A DNA stretch of 64,000 bases from JACPRL01 sp035573715. GTDB lineage: Bacteria; Acidobacteriota; Terriglobia; Acidiferrales; 2-02-FULL-67-57. The position numbers and the translations under genes were made by a program. The stretch is taken from the NCBI GenBank assembly GCA_035573715.1, contig DATLZZ010000003.1:124001-188000 (forward strand). The letters are read 5' to 3'. Shown piece after piece: positions 41,449 to 54,571 of this stretch (positions within the stretch are counted from its first letter, which is position 1; each line of letters begins with the position of its first letter). The notes beneath the pieces are model-generated. The model was given only the letters and a program-made list of their open reading frames with translations. It was not told the origin of the DNA and made no database searches.

Positions 41449-43020
41449 ATGGGGATGGCCACGCAACTCACTCCGCCGCCCGGCAGCAACGCCGCGCAGG
41501 AATTCCTGCACAACCTGCGCCACCTGCCGCAGACCTTCAAGGACGCCTGGCTGCGGCTGGGCAAAGTGCCAGAGTCGGAGCGCGAGGAATCGCAGGCCAC
41601 CTTCCACAATTTCTTTCTCCACATCCACAGTGTGCGCGTGCACGTGCGGAGCCTGGCGCCGACGTTGACGCTCGGGCTGGGGCTCATCGCCACTTCCAGC
41701 TTCATCGTGCTCTGCATTACCGGCGTCCTGCTGATGGTCTACTACAAGCCCTCGACCGAGCTGGCTTACCAGTCGATGAAGGACATCCACTTCACCGTCG
41801 CCACCGGCCGCTTTGTGCGCAACATCCATCGCTGGAGCGCGCACATCATGGTGCTGGCCGTCTTCCTCCACATGGCGCGCGTGTTCTTCACCGCCAGCTA
41901 CAAGAAGCCGCGCGAGTTCAACTGGCTCATTGGTCTGGCGCTGCTGGTGGTGACACTGGGCCTGAGCTTTACCGGCTACCTGCTCCCCTGGGATCAACTC
42001 GCCTACTGGGCCATCACCATCGGCGCCAACATCGCCAACTCTCCCCGCGAGCTCACCGACGCCCTCGGCATCACCGCCTGGTTTGACCCCGGCGGCTTCC
42101 AGCGCCGGCTGCTGCTGGGCGCCAACTACGTCGGCGAGGACGCGCTGATCCGCTTCTACATCCTGCACGTTTTTGTCCTGCCGGTGGTGCTGGTCATTCT
42201 GGTGAGCGTGCACTTCTGGCGCATCCGCAAGGATGGAGGCCTGGCGCGGCCCGAGGACCCGATGGGTGGGGGAGCCGAATGGGGCGGTAGGGTGCGGCCC
42301 GTTTTTCAGCCGCTGGCCACCAAGACCTATGGGTTGATGGCGCTGGTGCGCGGCCGGCGCCCTCCGGTCAATCGCGGTCCCGAGAACACGATGATGAGCT
42401 GGCCGCACCTCTTCTGGGCCGAGCTGGCCGTCTTCATGTTCACCGTACTCATCTCGCTCGCGCTGTCGTTCTTTTTCGATGCGCCTCTCAAAGAGATTGC
42501 CAACCCGGCCATCCCCGAGAACCCAGCCAAGGCGCCGTGGTATTTCCTTGGCATTCAGGAACTGGTTTCTTATTCGGCGTTCACCGGCGGCTTGATGATT
42601 CCGCTGGTGGCGCTGATCGGATTGGCCCTGATCCCGTTCCTCGACCGGAGGCCGGGCGGCGAGGGCGTGTGGTTCGGGACGCCGGGCGAGCGGCCGGTGG
42701 CCTGGCAATCCGCCCTGTTCGGCTTTGCGGTGGCGGTGGGCATGCTGGCTTTCACCGTCAACTTCGGCTGGCTGCGCAGTTGGTTTCCGCGCATCCCGCA
42801 ACTGGTGATTCTGCTCATCAACCCGGGTTCGCTGCTGGTGCTGCTCTACGCCGGCTGGTCGCTCTGGGTTCTCCGCCAGAGGAACTCGGTGCGGCTGGCG
42901 GCAGTGGCGCTGTTCACCTGCTTCCTGGTGGGCTTCACGGTGTTGACCTACTTCGCCACCGTGCACCGCGGGCCCAACTGGCAGTTTTACTGGTGGCCGT
43001 CGCAGTGGCCGGTGCATTAG
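41449..43020 (+). CDS. Cytochrome b (b6/subunit IV fused type) of a Rieske/cyt b complex
   Basis: A 523-residue membrane protein; ATG at 41455 is the likelier start, since GGAG sits immediately before 41449. The haem-ligand helices have IHRWSAHIMVLAVFLHMARV and LHVFVLPVVLVILVSVHFWR, giving the two His pairs. GYLLPWDQLAYW is in the Qi/Qo region, and KAPWYFLGIQEL stands where PEWY occurs in other cytochromes b. The C-terminal half has three or more extra helices. It is quinol oxidising, and electrons would pass via the Rieske protein to the multihaem cytochrome c next door. Confidence 0.94.
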   Translation: MGMATQLTPPPGSNAAQEFLHNLRHLPQTFKDAWLRLGKVPESEREESQATFHNFFLHIHSVRVHVRSLAPTLTLGLGLIATSSFIVLCITGVLLMVYYKPSTELAYQSMKDIHFTVATGRFVRNIHRWSAHIMVLAVFLHMARVFFTASYKKPREFNWLIGLALLVVTLGLSFTGYLLPWDQLAYWAITIGANIANSPRELTDALGITAWFDPGGFQRRLLLGANYVGEDALIRFYILHVFVLPVVLVILVSVHFWRIRKDGGLARPEDPMGGGAEWGGRVRPVFQPLATKTYGLMALVRGRRPPVNRGPENTMMSWPHLFWAELAVFMFTVLISLALSFFFDAPLKEIANPAIPENPAKAPWYFLGIQELVSYSAFTGGLMIPLVALIGLALIPFLDRRPGGEGVWFGTPGERPVAWQSALFGFAVAVGMLAFTVNFGWLRSWFPRIPQLVILLINPGSLLVLLYAGWSLWVLRQRNSVRLAAVALFTCFLVGFTVLTYFATVHRGPNWQFYWWPSQWPVH

Positions 43021-43033
43021 GAGCTTCGAGCGA

Positions 43034-44788
43034 ATGAACGACCTGTCGCGGCTGTACCGCTGGCTGTTGCTGGGCACGAGCCTGGCGACCCTTCTGTTTC
43101 TCTCCGTGGCGGCGGTGCAGGAGAACTTCTTCTCGCAGTGGCAGGTCTTGCAGCGGCAGTACCGCGCCATTCTCAAGCAGAAAGCCACTGACGCGCGGGG
43201 ACAGGAGCTCTACCGGAACTTCGAGATTGAGCTGCGCCAGGTCAGCGTACCGGAGTTGAGGGCTGTCGACCGCTGCGTCACCTGCCACGTCGGCATTGAT
43301 GACCCGCGCATGACCGACGTACGCCAGCCTTTTGCCGTCCATCCCGGCGACATCCTCGAGCACCATCCGGTAGATCGCTTCGGCTGCACCGTATGCCACC
43401 AGGGCCAGGGCCCGGCGACCAACTTCCGCGACGCTAAGGCGGAAGACGTCTATTGGGACTATCCCCTGCTCACCGCCGAGCTGACGCAGTCCTCCTGCCT
43501 GGCCTGTCACGACCCCGAGAAACTGCCGGCCAAGCAAGTCGAGCTGCTGTTGGCCGGCCAGAAACTCTATCAAGAGAAAAGTTGCGGTTCGTGCCATCAA
43601 CTGAAGGGCCGCGGCGGCAACCTGGGCGCGGCGCTGGATGATGTGGGGAGCAAGACCCGCCATCAGTTGACCATGGTGAACATCGAGCCGCCGCACACCA
43701 CCTGGCGCTGGCACGTAGCCCACTTCCGCGACCCTGCTGGCATCGTCCCCGGAAGCCAGATGGTTGTCCCGCCCATTTCCGACCAGGAAGCGCTGGCTTT
43801 GACCGTCTACATGCTGGCGCTGCGCCGGCGCGACGTTCCGGAGAGTTACCTCGCTCCGGACAAGATTGAGGAGAAGTACCGCGAACTGCACCCGGAGCCG
43901 CTCGTCGGCGAACAGATTTACACCGCCTACTGCGCCGCCTGCCACCACCCGCAGGGCCAAGGGAGCAACTTCCCGGCGCTCGGCGTGCGCGCACCCGCCA
44001 TCGGCAGCTCGGATTTTATCGATGTAGCCTCCGACCAGTTCATTCTGGCCACGCTGGAGGCGGGCCGTTCCGAGCGCAAGATGCCGGCGTTTGCGGCCGC
44101 CAAGGGCACGCTCTCCGCCGACGAGGCCCAGGGCCTGGTGGCTTTTCTCCGCCAGCGAGCGCCGCGCGCGCCCTCGCTGGCTGAAGTCGAGCGCGCGGCT
44201 TCCGACCGCGCGTTGGGCGAGCAACTCTACCAGGCCGAGTGCGCCGCCTGTCACGGTGACCGCGGCCAGGGCACTCCGCTGGGTTCGCCCCTGGCCACGG
44301 CGGACCGCCGCGCCGCGGGTCGCGCCGCTCTGCACCGCGCCCTGGCCGAAGGTGTGCCGGGCACGGCGATGCCGCGCTACACCCGCTTCACTGCCGCCGA
44401 GCTGCGCTCTCTGATTGATTACACCGCGTCTCTGCCCACGGTTCCAGGTTCTCGGGCTCGGTGGGAGTTGGGGCAGGGAGATCCAAACGCGGGCCGAGAA
44501 CTCTTTCAAAAGATTTGTGCCGGCTGCCATGGAGACCAGGGACAGGGCAAGACCGGCCCGGCTCTGGCCAGCCACGGATTCCAGAAAGCCGCCACCGAAG
44601 CTTTCGTCGCTGCGACCGTCGTGCGGGGGCGGGCCGGCACGCCCATGCCGGCCTTCGGCCGTGCCAGTGTGAATTACCCGAGGCTCACGGCGCAGGAAGT
44701 GCTCGACCTGGGGGCCTTTGTGAAGCGTGGACTGGGCGTCAAGCTCCAAGCCTCGCAACCGGCCACCCAGCCGAAAACAGGAGATTGA
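43034..44788 (+). CDS. Membrane-anchored heptaheme c-type cytochrome
   Basis: A 584-residue protein with an N-terminal anchor (LLLGTSLATLLFLSVAAV) and seven CxxCH sites: CVTCH, CTVCH, CLACH, CGSCH, CAACH twice and CAGCH. The last three lie in successive cytochrome c domains (QIYTAYCAACHHPQGQG, LYQAECAACHGDRGQG, LFQKICAGCHGDQGQG). It probably carries electrons between the Rieske/cytochrome b pair and the molybdoenzyme. It sits exactly between them, two bases before the molybdoenzyme ATG. Confidence 0.9.
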   Translation: MNDLSRLYRWLLLGTSLATLLFLSVAAVQENFFSQWQVLQRQYRAILKQKATDARGQELYRNFEIELRQVSVPELRAVDRCVTCHVGIDDPRMTDVRQPFAVHPGDILEHHPVDRFGCTVCHQGQGPATNFRDAKAEDVYWDYPLLTAELTQSSCLACHDPEKLPAKQVELLLAGQKLYQEKSCGSCHQLKGRGGNLGAALDDVGSKTRHQLTMVNIEPPHTTWRWHVAHFRDPAGIVPGSQMVVPPISDQEALALTVYMLALRRRDVPESYLAPDKIEEKYRELHPEPLVGEQIYTAYCAACHHPQGQGSNFPALGVRAPAIGSSDFIDVASDQFILATLEAGRSERKMPAFAAAKGTLSADEAQGLVAFLRQRAPRAPSLAEVERAASDRALGEQLYQAECAACHGDRGQGTPLGSPLATADRRAAGRAALHRALAEGVPGTAMPRYTRFTAAELRSLIDYTASLPTVPGSRARWELGQGDPNAGRELFQKICAGCHGDQGQGKTGPALASHGFQKAATEAFVAATVVRGRAGTPMPAFGRASVNYPRLTAQEVLDLGAFVKRGLGVKLQASQPATQPKTGD

Positions 44789-44790
44789 CC

Positions 44791-48228
<3,438 letters not shown>

Positions 48229-48234
48229 GAAGCC

Positions 48235-49362
<1,128 letters not shown>

Positions 49363-49388
49363 CTGCGGTTGGAAAGGAGAAAGGGAAG

Positions 49389-50258
49389 ATGGTTCGCAAG
49401 TTTGCAGTTCTGATCCTCCTCGCGGTGGCGCTGGCCGGCTGCAGTCGCCAGCCGGCGGTAGACGCGGAGAAGATTCCCGCCAAGCGGGTGGCGGCGCCGC
49501 TGCCGTTCGACGATCCCGCTTCCGGCTTGTGGCAGCAGGCGGTGGAGCATCGGGTCAAGCTCTTGAAGCAGGATCTGACCGAGCCGATGCTAAAAGAGCC
49601 AGGGGTCGAGCTGGTCAAGGTGCGGGCGCTGCACGATGGCAACTGGGTTGTGTTTCGCCTGGAGTGGGAGGACGCGACGCAGGACCTGATTCCTCTCGTC
49701 GGGCACAGCAGCGATGCCGCCGCCTTGCAGTTCCCCATGACGCCGGACGGCGACGTCCCGCACGCCGCCATGGGGGAAAAGGGCAAAGGGGTTCGCATCT
49801 GGTACTGGAAATCCGTCTGGCAGGACGACACCAAACGGGCGCAGGCCGGCGGAAAAGACCGAATCGCCACTCTGTATCCCAATGCCACTGTGGATCACTA
49901 TCCCTTCCAAGCCAATCCGGAAGCGCGAGCCGAGATGGAGAAGCGCTATGCGCCGGCGCGCGCGGCGGGCAATCCGGTGACGCTTGGCCCAGGGGCAGGC
50001 GGCGTGCAGGTCTTGGTGGCCGAAGGCTTCGGCAGCACACGCCCGGCGCCGGTACAGGTCGGGCGGGGCCGCGGGCAATGGGCCGGGGGCAAGTGGATGA
50101 CGACCATCGCCCGCCCCTTGCGCGGCGGCGTCGAGCTGGGTGACCTCGAGCCCCGGAAGCGCAGCTACGTTGCCTTTGCCATCTGGGACGGCGCCAAGGC
50201 GCATACCGGCTCGCGCAAGATGCGCTCCGAGTGGGTTCCATTGGTGCTGGGCCAATGA
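49389..50258 (+). CDS. Lipoprotein-type haem-b gamma subunit, ethylbenzene dehydrogenase-like
   Basis: A 289-residue lipoprotein (LAVALAGC lipobox at residues about 13-20). The mature part resembles the haem-binding gamma subunits of ethylbenzene, DMS, selenate and chlorate enzymes and of NxrC. LHDGNWVVFRLEWEDATQD, DAAALQFPM, GVRIWYWKSVWQ and YVAFAIWDGAKAHTGSRK are in the usual order. Haem b would be bound by Met and Lys. It accepts or donates electrons on the periplasmic side. Confidence 0.85.
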   Translation: MVRKFAVLILLAVALAGCSRQPAVDAEKIPAKRVAAPLPFDDPASGLWQQAVEHRVKLLKQDLTEPMLKEPGVELVKVRALHDGNWVVFRLEWEDATQDLIPLVGHSSDAAALQFPMTPDGDVPHAAMGEKGKGVRIWYWKSVWQDDTKRAQAGGKDRIATLYPNATVDHYPFQANPEARAEMEKRYAPARAAGNPVTLGPGAGGVQVLVAEGFGSTRPAPVQVGRGRGQWAGGKWMTTIARPLRGGVELGDLEPRKRSYVAFAIWDGAKAHTGSRKMRSEWVPLVLGQ

Positions 50259-50890
50259 AAGCCGTCGCGGAAAAGTCCAAGCGGGCGCCTCTGCGCCAAG
50301 ACGCCCGTCGGTGGCTGGAGAGCGCGGCGCGCTGGCGCTTGCTGTCCCTGCTCTTTCAGTTGCCCACGCGGCAGACGCGTCGTGAATTGAATCGGTCAGC
50401 GGCCGCGGCCTCAAGCGAACTGGCCAGCATGGTCAAAGAGTGGACGCGCGTTCCGCTGGCAGTAGCGGAGGCTGAGTTTCATCGCGTCCTAGGCTCCGGC
50501 GGGATTCCGGCCGCGGAGTCGTCCTACGACCCGAACGCGCTGGCGGGCCGAGGGCCGCTGCTGGCCGACATCGCCGGCTTCCACGAAGCGTTTGCCTATC
50601 GCCCCCAGTATCCGCCAGCGCCTGTCCCCGACCACATTGCTGCTGAGGCGGACTTCCTGTCCTATCTGGCCTTCAAAGTCGCTTTCGCCATCGAGAGGGG
50701 GATCGCCTCGGAGGCGCGAACCACTGCCGATGCCTACGAGCGGTTCTTGCGGGACCACCTTCACACCTGGCTTCCGGCTTTTCAAGAGCGCTTGGCGCAG
50801 GCGGGACTGGCCTTGTGGCACCAGGCGATTCTCGAAATGACCCAAACTGCGGCAAGCCCGCTCGACCGCGGAGATTTCGAGGCTACGTGA
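50255..50890 (+). CDS. TorD/NarJ-like molybdoenzyme assembly chaperone
   Basis: A 211-residue, all-helical protein from the ATG at 50255, which overlaps the previous stop (ATGA). Patterns such as ARWRLLSLLFQLPT, AEFHRVLGSGG, FHEAFAYRPQY, HIAAEADFLSYLAFKVAFA and YERFLRDHLHTWLPAF match the TorD/DmsD fold. These chaperones bind the Tat signal and insert the cofactor into the molybdenum subunit. It belongs with the alpha subunit two genes upstream. Confidence 0.88.
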   Translation: MKAVAEKSKRAPLRQDARRWLESAARWRLLSLLFQLPTRQTRRELNRSAAAASSELASMVKEWTRVPLAVAEAEFHRVLGSGGIPAAESSYDPNALAGRGPLLADIAGFHEAFAYRPQYPPAPVPDHIAAEADFLSYLAFKVAFAIERGIASEARTTADAYERFLRDHLHTWLPAFQERLAQAGLALWHQAILEMTQTAASPLDRGDFEAT

Positions 50891-52242
50891 GAAAGACTCA
50901 AGCCCAGTTTTGCCGGTGGCCGTTGTGCTCTCTGGCGCTTCTGGGCCTGGCGCTAGGACTGCCGGGGCTGGTGGGCGCCGAAGGGCCGCAGGCCGGCGGC
51001 GGAGCCAAGAAAGCGGAAACGAAGCAAAGCAAGCCGCCCAAGCGGGTCGAGGTCGGCGTCGAGATACGCCTGCGGGGCGAGTTTCGCGACAACAACGATT
51101 TCAAGCCCACCGACGACTTCGATGCCTTCCTGGGTCAGCGTGTGCGCGCGCACCTGCGCTTTCGGGTTCATCCTGACTTGACTCTCTTCGTGCAGGTGCA
51201 GGATGTGTGGCTCTACGGCGCCGAAAGCGACAAGATAGTTCACAGCCTGGGGACGAATCTTTATCAGCTCTATCTGGACTGGAAGCCCGCGGGCAGCGAA
51301 CGGCTGGAGTTGCGCGCCGGCCGCCACGAGCTGATTTACGGCGAAGAACGGTTGGTGGGCGCCTTCGGCTGGGACAACGTTGGCCGGTCTTTCGATGGCG
51401 CGCGCCTGCGGTACCGCGCCGGCTTCTGGTCGACGGACTTTTTCGGCGCGCGCCTGGTGGACGTGCGGCGGGCAGGCGCGCAGCATCGCGTCGGCAACCA
51501 GGACCTGTACGGAATCTACTCAACCCGCACGCGGAAGGACTCGCCGGACCGGACGGAGCTTTATGCGCTCTTCCTGCACGACGGCTTGCGCACCAAAGGT
51601 GAGAGCTCGGCGGGAAGCATCGAGCCCACCGACATTCTCACTGTCGGGTTCCGTCACCTGCGGCAACCGAAGACCGGCTGGCGCTACAGCGTCGAGCACG
51701 CCTGGCAGTTCGGCGGGCGTGGCCCAGACGGCCACCGCGCCGCCATGCTGGTCGCCACCGGGGGCTACCAGTGGGGCGGGCGTTGGCAGCCACGACTCCA
51801 GTTTGAGTACGACTTCGCCACCGGCGACAACAACCGCAGCGACGGCCACTCGGGAGAGTTCAACAATCTGTTCCCTACCAACCACACCTTCTACGGCTAC
51901 GCCGATCTGGTGGGTCTGCGCAACATGCATGACTTCCGCCTGACTGCGGCTGTTCGCCTACACGCGAAGCTCACCTTTGAGGCCGACTATCATCGGTTTC
52001 TGCTGGCGACGCCGCGCGGCCCGTGGAAGAACGCCGGCGGTCGGGTACTGGGATTTGATCCCACCGGCGCTGCCGGGCGCGATCTGGGGCAGGAAATTGA
52101 CTTCACGCTGCGCGCGCCGGTGACAACGCACCTCAGTTTTCTGGGTGGGTATTCGCTTTTTCTGCCCGGCCGGTTTGCCGTAACGACGCGCGGGCCGGAG
52201 CCGAACCACTTCGGCTACATCCAGACCACCATCCGCTTTTGA
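50887..52242 (+). CDS. Outer-membrane beta-barrel, alginate-export-like porin
   Basis: A 451-residue protein from the GTG at 50887 (GTGA overlap with the chaperone stop). A signal peptide (LALLGLALGLPGLVGAEG) precedes a charged linker and then many alternating-hydrophobicity strands ending in Phe (TTIRF), as in outer-membrane barrels. Blocks such as VEVGVEIRLRGEFRDNNDF and LELRAGRHELIYGEERLVGA match the alginate-export/porin fold. It is the last gene of the molybdoenzyme operon, probably for substrate or product passage, with no direct evidence for alginate. Confidence 0.78.
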   Translation: MRKTQAQFCRWPLCSLALLGLALGLPGLVGAEGPQAGGGAKKAETKQSKPPKRVEVGVEIRLRGEFRDNNDFKPTDDFDAFLGQRVRAHLRFRVHPDLTLFVQVQDVWLYGAESDKIVHSLGTNLYQLYLDWKPAGSERLELRAGRHELIYGEERLVGAFGWDNVGRSFDGARLRYRAGFWSTDFFGARLVDVRRAGAQHRVGNQDLYGIYSTRTRKDSPDRTELYALFLHDGLRTKGESSAGSIEPTDILTVGFRHLRQPKTGWRYSVEHAWQFGGRGPDGHRAAMLVATGGYQWGGRWQPRLQFEYDFATGDNNRSDGHSGEFNNLFPTNHTFYGYADLVGLRNMHDFRLTAAVRLHAKLTFEADYHRFLLATPRGPWKNAGGRVLGFDPTGAAGRDLGQEIDFTLRAPVTTHLSFLGGYSLFLPGRFAVTTRGPEPNHFGYIQTTIRF

Positions 52243-53826
52243 TTACGCGCCGCAGAGGACGCGCTCGGCCTCTTCCTGGTCCGACTCCATCACCATCGGG
52301 ATGCCGCTCAGCGACGCGGCCTCGGGTGTGAGCGCAGCGATGTCGTCGCGGGAAATGAACTCCAGCGAGAACTTGCGCGCGCCGCACATCAGTTGCCGCA
52401 GGCCTTGAGCCACGCGCTGGTAGTAGGTGTAGAGGCCGATAGCGCCGGTGGGAATTTTCTTGAAGCGATCCTTGAAGCGCTCCTGGAGCTCGGGTGCGGT
52501 CACGAACACCTCGCTGACGGTGGTGCCGAAGCGCTCGACGTAGACGGGCAGGTTTGACTCTTCGATGCGGTGGCCGATGGTCTTGCCCACCATGGCCGCC
52601 GCCAGGGGGCCGCGCGCCCAGGAAATCATGCGGGCGTAGGGCGCCACCAGCGCCAGGCCCTTGAAAATCTGGTCTTCAAACGTGAAGCCGCCGGCGATGG
52701 AGATGGGTGGGACGTAGTCGCCGCGCTTGGCCAAAGTGTCGCAATACTGGCGCAGCAGTGAGTGGAGCTCGATGGCCGGCACGCCCCACTCATTCATCAT
52801 CCGCCAGGGACTCATGCCGGTACCGCCTCCTGCCGCATCTACGGTGAGCAGGTCGATGCCCGCTTCCGACGACCACTTGACCGCGCGCGCCAAGTCTACC
52901 GGCCGGTAGGCACCGGTCTTGAGGAAGACCCACCTGGCCCCCAACTTGCGCAACTCTTCAACGCGCTGCAGGAAGGCGTCGCGGTTGGCCATGCCAATGC
53001 GGGAGTGGCGCTCGAACTCGCGGAAGCTGCCGCGGCCGAAGGCCTCTTCCACCACCGGGTCGTCAGGGTCGGGAAGAACGACGTAGCCGCGCTGCTTGAG
53101 GAGCCGCGCCTTTTCGAGGTCGCGGATTTTTACTTCGCCGCCGATGTCCTTGGCACCCTGCCCCCACTTCAACTCCACCGCCTTCACGCCCAGCTTGGTG
53201 AGGGCGTACTCGTGTACGCCGAGCATGGTGTCTTCCACGTTGGCCTGAACGATGACCTCACCGTAGCCGTCCTCCTGCCACTCGCGGAAGGTGCGCACGC
53301 GCCACTCCAACTCGGGGCTGGAAAGCACACGCCCATCGGAGATGTTCGACTGGGGGTCCATCCCACAGACGTTTTCGCCCACCGTCAAGCACGTTCCGGA
53401 GATGGCGCTGCCGACCGCCAGGCTCTCCCAGTTGTTCTTGGCGATGTTGGTGGAGCCGAGCGCGGCCAGCACAAAGGGCAAGCGGGAGTGGATTCCGGGC
53501 GGCCGGCCGAAGACGACTTCGAGGTTCACATTGGGGAACAGCGCCACGTCGCTGTCGGGCGCGATGCCCCAGGCGCCGGTGGCGCGGCCGAGGATGGTGA
53601 AGTGCGACAGGTCGACCGGGTAGTCCTTGCCCGAGGCGGTGGTGATGATGCCGAAGGGCTGCGGGTAAATCATCTCCGGGCCGCGGTAGGCGGACTTGCC
53701 GATTTCGCACATCCCGATGCAGCCGTCCACGCAGGTGGTGCACATCCCGCTGAAGGGGCTGACAGAATCCTCGGTGCGGTTCTTGGTCAGCGTCGCCGCC
53801 GACGCGTTCAAGCGCGAGTACGTCAT
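52243..53826 (-). CDS. FMN-binding glutamate synthase (GltB2-type) domain protein
   Basis: A 527-residue protein from the ATG at 53826. An N-terminal cluster CTTCVDGCIGMCEIG precedes the FMN/2-oxoglutarate barrel typical of GltB: KAVELKWGQGAKDIGGEVK, TVDAAGGGTGMSPW, PISIAGGFTFEDQIFKGLAL and RGPLAAAMVGKTIG. The glutamine amidotransferase domain of full GltB is absent. It overlaps the HoxU-like gene by four bases (ATGA) and is last in a diaphorase operon, so it may take reducing equivalents from NADH rather than act as a classical glutamate synthase. Confidence 0.87.
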   Translation of the reverse strand: MTYSRLNASAATLTKNRTEDSVSPFSGMCTTCVDGCIGMCEIGKSAYRGPEMIYPQPFGIITTASGKDYPVDLSHFTILGRATGAWGIAPDSDVALFPNVNLEVVFGRPPGIHSRLPFVLAALGSTNIAKNNWESLAVGSAISGTCLTVGENVCGMDPQSNISDGRVLSSPELEWRVRTFREWQEDGYGEVIVQANVEDTMLGVHEYALTKLGVKAVELKWGQGAKDIGGEVKIRDLEKARLLKQRGYVVLPDPDDPVVEEAFGRGSFREFERHSRIGMANRDAFLQRVEELRKLGARWVFLKTGAYRPVDLARAVKWSSEAGIDLLTVDAAGGGTGMSPWRMMNEWGVPAIELHSLLRQYCDTLAKRGDYVPPISIAGGFTFEDQIFKGLALVAPYARMISWARGPLAAAMVGKTIGHRIEESNLPVYVERFGTTVSEVFVTAPELQERFKDRFKKIPTGAIGLYTYYQRVAQGLRQLMCGARKFSLEFISRDDIAALTPEAASLSGIPMVMESDQEEAERVLCGA

Positions 53827-54560
53827 GGTTGTTCTCCTTGGGTCGGGCTCGTACGGGATTTCGGTTTCGGCCTCACCAGCTCCTGGCGGAGCGGGCCGGC
53901 CAGCTCGCAGGCCGCACAGGGGTCGAGGAAGCACATGGCGTGGTCGTGGTGGCTCAGGCAGGCGGGGGCGAAGTTCAGACAGCCGCTGCACAACGTCGTC
54001 TCCGGCTGGGCGCCGTGGCAGCGCAGCTCGCACACCGGGCAGATGTAAAGGCAGGCGCCGCAGTGGCGGCAGACCTCCGACTCCCAACCGAAGGGACTCA
54101 TCACCTTGCGGCGCGGGCCGCGAAAGGCGAAGCCGATGGCGCCGGCCATCATCTGTTCGTTGCAGATGCGCACGCACTTGCCGCACTGGATGCAGTCTTC
54201 GAACTTGGGTGAGAGGCGGACGCCGGCGACGCCGTAGCGGGAGGCGAGGTCTTGGATGGTCTTCGATTGCGGCGAGGTGGCGACGTAGAGCTCGAGCAGG
54301 AGCTGGCGGGCGCGCTCGACGCGCGCGGAATGGGTGTTGACCACCAGGCCGTCGTCGGCGCGCAGCGTGCACGCTGTCTGCAGCTTGCTGGCCGGCGCCT
54401 TGCCGACCTCGACCACGCACAGCCGGCAGGCGCCGTAGGGGGTCAGGCCGTCGTCGTGACACAGCGTGGGGATGGGAATGCCGAGAAAGCGCGCTGCCTC
54501 CAGCACCGAGGTGCCGCGCTCGACTTCGATTTCGATTCCGTTGATCGTCAGCTTCGGCAT
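53823..54560 (-). CDS. HoxU/NuoG-N-like 2Fe-2S and 4Fe-4S electron-transfer subunit
   Basis: A 245-residue protein. The N-terminal [2Fe-2S] ferredoxin fold has CHDDGLTPYGACRLCVVEVG and ACTLRADDGLVV. A NuoG-type stretch and two 4Fe-4S motifs follow, CIQCGKCVRICNE and CRHCGACLYICPVC, then further Cys-rich sequence (CSGCLNFAPACLSHHDHAMC). That is the small subunit arrangement of HoxU, HndB/D and NuoG N-termini. It sits between the NuoF-like gene (11-base gap) and the GltB2 protein. Confidence 0.88.
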   Translation of the reverse strand: MPKLTINGIEIEVERGTSVLEAARFLGIPIPTLCHDDGLTPYGACRLCVVEVGKAPASKLQTACTLRADDGLVVNTHSARVERARQLLLELYVATSPQSKTIQDLASRYGVAGVRLSPKFEDCIQCGKCVRICNEQMMAGAIGFAFRGPRRKVMSPFGWESEVCRHCGACLYICPVCELRCHGAQPETTLCSGCLNFAPACLSHHDHAMCFLDPCAACELAGPLRQELVRPKPKSRTSPTQGEQP

Positions 54561-54571
54561 CAGTCAATCCC

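Noticed and set aside
40816..43188. A 790-residue open frame antisense to the Rieske and cytochrome b genes
   Set aside because: His/Gln-rich with no family pattern; the plus strand has well-supported proteins with correct motifs.
52243..54567. Long single frame covering the GltB2 and HoxU-like region
   Set aside because: Only residues after the ATG at 53826 are GltB2-like; the upstream part is the wrong frame of the HoxU-like gene.
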